Origin: Sphingobacterium spiritivorum
GTDB taxonomy: Bacteria > Bacteroidota > Bacteroidia > Sphingobacteriales > Sphingobacteriaceae
DNA: 64,000 bases
Direction: 5' to 3'
Assembly: GCF_016724845.1 (NCBI RefSeq)
Contig: NZ_CP068082.1
Span: 806,001 to 870,000, forward strand
Shown: positions 61,954 to 64,000 of the stretch, in pieces
Numbering within the stretch: the first letter of the stretch is position 1
Layout of the letters: each line of letters opens with the position of its first letter
The notes under the pieces: generated by a model
The model's database searches: none
Seen by the model: the letters and a program-made list of their open reading frames with translations, nothing else
What the model was told of the DNA's origin: nothing
Made by a program: the position numbers and the translations under genes

Positions 61954-62457
61954 TTAGAGCTCACATTTCATATGGATAGTAGCGAAACCGCTATGATCTT
62001 TCCGGACAAGTGTCTGAAAGCCGCATTGTAACCAAAATTCGTAAGCGCCTGTGAGAAACGGATGGGTATGCAGGTACAAAGTTGACACTGCCTGTGTCTT
62101 TGCAACTCCTACTAATTCCTGAAACAGAGCAGTGGCAATACCTTGTCTTCGTCCTTTCGGATTCACATATAAGCGCACCACTTCTACCGTATTTTTATGC
62201 TCAAACTGAAGAAAAGGAAAGCGTTGATCATAAGCCATCATTCCGATCACAGCGATCAGATCTCCTGAACGGTCGCGTGCTTCCAGAAATGCACCAATCG
62301 GATTATGAATATAGGTCTGTGCAAAATGTTGCAGATCGTGCGGCATTTTACTATGGTCTAACATGGGAAAAAGTAGCTTACGAGCCTGTGATATGTAGGT
62401 GATCAATTCATCTATATCCTGTTCTGAAACACGCTTTATAATCAAATCTTTATTCAT
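61954..62457 (-). CDS. GNAT-family acetyltransferase in the siderophore operon
   Basis: 167 residues with the GNAT acetyl-CoA loop GRRQGIATALFQEL. It overlaps the ATPase gene by 8 bases and precedes the receptor by 41, so it is translated with the iron-uptake genes. It is cytosolic. It might modify an imported siderophore, a polyamine or a precursor, but its acceptor cannot be read from the sequence. Confidence 0.85.
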   Translation of the reverse strand: MNKDLIIKRVSEQDIDELITYISQARKLLFPMLDHSKMPHDLQHFAQTYIHNPIGAFLEARDRSGDLIAVIGMMAYDQRFPFLQFEHKNTVEVVRLYVNPKGRRQGIATALFQELVGVAKTQAVSTLYLHTHPFLTGAYEFWLQCGFQTLVRKDHSGFATIHMKCEL

Positions 62458-63229
62458 AATGATGCTGAGGACTGGGTAGAATTATTATTTTGCCACGGTG
62501 CGGAATCTGCTCTAAACGCACCTGATAAGCCTGCTCTAATAAATGATGAATACTAGCTGTATTTTTCCCTTCCAGACTGGTGAGGACTTGCTGTTGCATT
62601 AGAAAAAAACGATCCCCGTAGAGAAACGCAAGATTGGGATCATGCATAATACAAATCACGGTTTTACCTTCTTCGACCAGTTTTTTAAGATTATCCAGTA
62701 CCGCCACCTGATAGTGGAGATCCAGATGATTGGTCGGTTCGTCCAGTAGAATAATATCCGGATCCTGCACTAATACCCGGCACAAAAGCACCAATTGCCT
62801 TTCTCCTCCGGAAAGTCGTGTATACGGTTTGTCTTTGTATTTCCAAAGGTCAAATCTTTTTAACACGTTTTGAACCTGCTCTCTGTCTTCCTCTTTTGGT
62901 GAAAAACGGGAAAAAGAGGCACGGCCTGTCATCACCACATCATATACGGAAAAGGGGAAATTGGTCTGGTGAAATTGCGTCATAAAACCCAGTCTGATAC
63001 CGTTGGCATTACCGACTTTAATTGCACGTCGTTCCACCCCATTAATATGTATCTGTCCCTGATATTCGCGTTGTACTCCGGCCAGAATATTAAACAAGGT
63101 AGATTTGCCGCTTCCGTTGCGCCCCAGGATAACGGACAGCTCACCTTTGCAGAAGGAGGCCCGGAGTCCGTCAAGCACAGCTTGTTTTCCGTAGTGAAAA
63201 GCTAAATTTCTGATTTCTATTGCTTCCAT
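62450..63229 (-). CDS. Iron-siderophore ABC transporter ATPase (FecE/FhuC-like)
   Basis: 259 residues: Walker A GRNGSGKST, Q-loop GFMTQFHQTN, signature LSGGERQL, Walker B IILLDEPTNHLD and H-loop IMHD. This matches the cytosolic ATPase of FecCDE/BtuCD-type importers. Its start overlaps the permease stop by one base, typical for obligate partners. It powers transport of the ferric siderophore across the inner membrane. Confidence 0.94.
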   Translation of the reverse strand: MEAIEIRNLAFHYGKQAVLDGLRASFCKGELSVILGRNGSGKSTLFNILAGVQREYQGQIHINGVERRAIKVGNANGIRLGFMTQFHQTNFPFSVYDVVMTGRASFSRFSPKEEDREQVQNVLKRFDLWKYKDKPYTRLSGGERQLVLLCRVLVQDPDIILLDEPTNHLDLHYQVAVLDNLKKLVEEGKTVICIMHDPNLAFLYGDRFFLMQQQVLTSLEGKNTASIHHLLEQAYQVRLEQIPHRGKIIILPSPQHHYE

Positions 63230-64000
63230 TATCCGTTCCAGTTTATAGCGTTTTTACGCATCAGGTAAATAAATAGCGGAGTGCCCAGCATCATAGTAAA
63301 TACACCTACCGGAATTTCAAAGGGTAACAGTGTACGTGAAAAATCATCAATGAGCAATAGAAAAGTACCTCCGATACTGATATTGGCCCATACTCCTATA
63401 CTGTTGCTCGGCCCGAAGAGCATCCGGCTGATATGGGGTACAATCAGTCCGAAGAGACTGATCATGCCAACCGCAGCGACTGCCGAAGCAGTGATCATCG
63501 TGGCAGCTCCTATCATAATAAGTTTGATGATCTTGGGATTGACTCCTACCGCCAGTGCTTCCTGATCACCAAGTGCGAGGAGGTTCAGCTTCCAGCGGAA
63601 GAGAATGATTATTCCGAGCCCCAGTAGTATGGGCAGAATGGCGACCTTTAATTTCGCCCAGGAAGCTGTATGCAGATTTCCCATAGTCCATTGAACGATA
63701 GCCTGCAACTTGTAGGGATCACTCAGATACTGCAAAATAGTAAGGAACGCTGTAAATACTCCTGAGATAATCATTCCGGCAAGTACCATAGTCACTAATG
63801 ATCCTTTTGCACCGCTGTAGGATACAAAATACGTAATAGCGACAGCCATCACTCCAAATAAAAAAGCGGAGAGGTTGAGCGGAATCAGAGATACCAGCAT
63901 CGACAATGCAGCTCCAAAGGCAGCACCCGAAGATATCCCCAAAGAAAACGGATCCACAATAGGATTACGAAATACCGCCTGCAGTACTCCCCCGGCCACA
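63229..64000 (-). CDS. FecCD-type iron-siderophore permease (5' end outside window)
   Basis: At least 257 residues, open to the window edge. The sequence shows the FecCD fold: VDPFSLGISSGAAFGAAL, the GMISLFGLIVPHISRMLFGP loop that contacts the ATPase and ALGDQEALAVGVNP. It has about nine membrane helices of the usual ten. The missing N-terminus lies to the right. It forms the inner-membrane channel for the siderophore taken up by the receptor at 59477. Confidence 0.92.
   Translation of the reverse strand, partial: VAGGVLQAVFRNPIVDPFSLGISSGAAFGAALSMLVSLIPLNLSAFLFGVMAVAITYFVSYSGAKGSLVTMVLAGMIISGVFTAFLTILQYLSDPYKLQAIVQWTMGNLHTASWAKLKVAILPILLGLGIIILFRWKLNLLALGDQEALAVGVNPKIIKLIMIGAATMITASAVAAVGMISLFGLIVPHISRMLFGPSNSIGVWANISIGGTFLLLIDDFSRTLLPFEIPVGVFTMMLGTPLFIYLMRKNAINWNG

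Noticed and set aside
1-64000. CRISPR array, tRNA or rRNA genes
   Set aside because: No spaced short repeats, cloverleaf-like sequence or conserved rRNA stretch was seen anywhere in the window.

Overview
The window looks like chromosome from a Bacteroidota species of the family Sphingobacteriaceae, most likely Sphingobacterium. This rests on a SusC/SusD pair, Bacteroidota-type promoters (TTTG, about 20 bases, TAnnTTTG), an RteC protein, GG-leader peptides with a peptidase-containing ABC transporter, and DUF6660/HYC_CC_PP-type small metal-associated proteins. No rRNA, tRNA or CRISPR array was recognised. The genus is inferred, not proven.

Layout. (1) 1-11.3 kb: an AT-rich block, probably the end of an integrative conjugative element. 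It carries a heavy-metal module: two P1B ATPases, a Cys-rich copper-storage-type protein, a CsoR-type regulator, duplicated DUF6660 plus HMA-like protein pairs, a thioredoxin-like protein and a metal-type TonB receptor. It closes with RteC and a possible RteR-like small RNA. (2) 11.3-31.6 kb: a carbohydrate-uptake locus. A minus-strand operon runs FAD oxidoreductase, SusC, SusD, DUF5017, DUF5009 membrane acyltransferase-like protein, sodium:solute symporter, two SGNH esterases, DUF4434, N-acylglucosamine-2-epimerase-type protein and MFS transporter. A divergent ROK regulator and a second three-gene operon (esterase, secreted protein, lipoprotein) accompany it. (3) 31.8-34.1 kb: a GNAT acetyltransferase, a DUF1398 protein and a PI-PLC/ricin-lectin protein. 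(4) 34.3-43.4 kb: a Cus-type copper/silver efflux operon whose inner-membrane RND pump is split into two frames.

(5) 44.1-54.8 kb: the most interesting region, an apparently undescribed minus-strand ribosomal-peptide operon. It encodes a C39-like/VKOR/thioredoxin fusion, two six-cysteine GG-leader precursors, two TlpA-type proteins, two EDDH-type glycosyltransferases, a C39 peptidase-ABC exporter, an HlyD-type adaptor and a DxD glycosyltransferase. Together these suggest a secreted peptide that is disulfide-bonded and perhaps glycosylated. The two precursor genes share a duplicated cassette of about 226 bp (structured 5' UTR plus leader) but have different cores.

(6) 54.8-59.5 kb: a decayed SusD tail, a cupin, a short ars operon (ArsR, DUF6428, arsenate-reductase-type phosphatase) with two matching operators and no efflux pump, a secreted protein of unknown function and a tandem 88-bp structured repeat. 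(7) 59.5-64 kb: a siderophore-uptake operon (FecCD permease, ATPase, GNAT, TonB receptor), cut by the window edge.

All functional calls come from reading motifs and order; no database search was possible.
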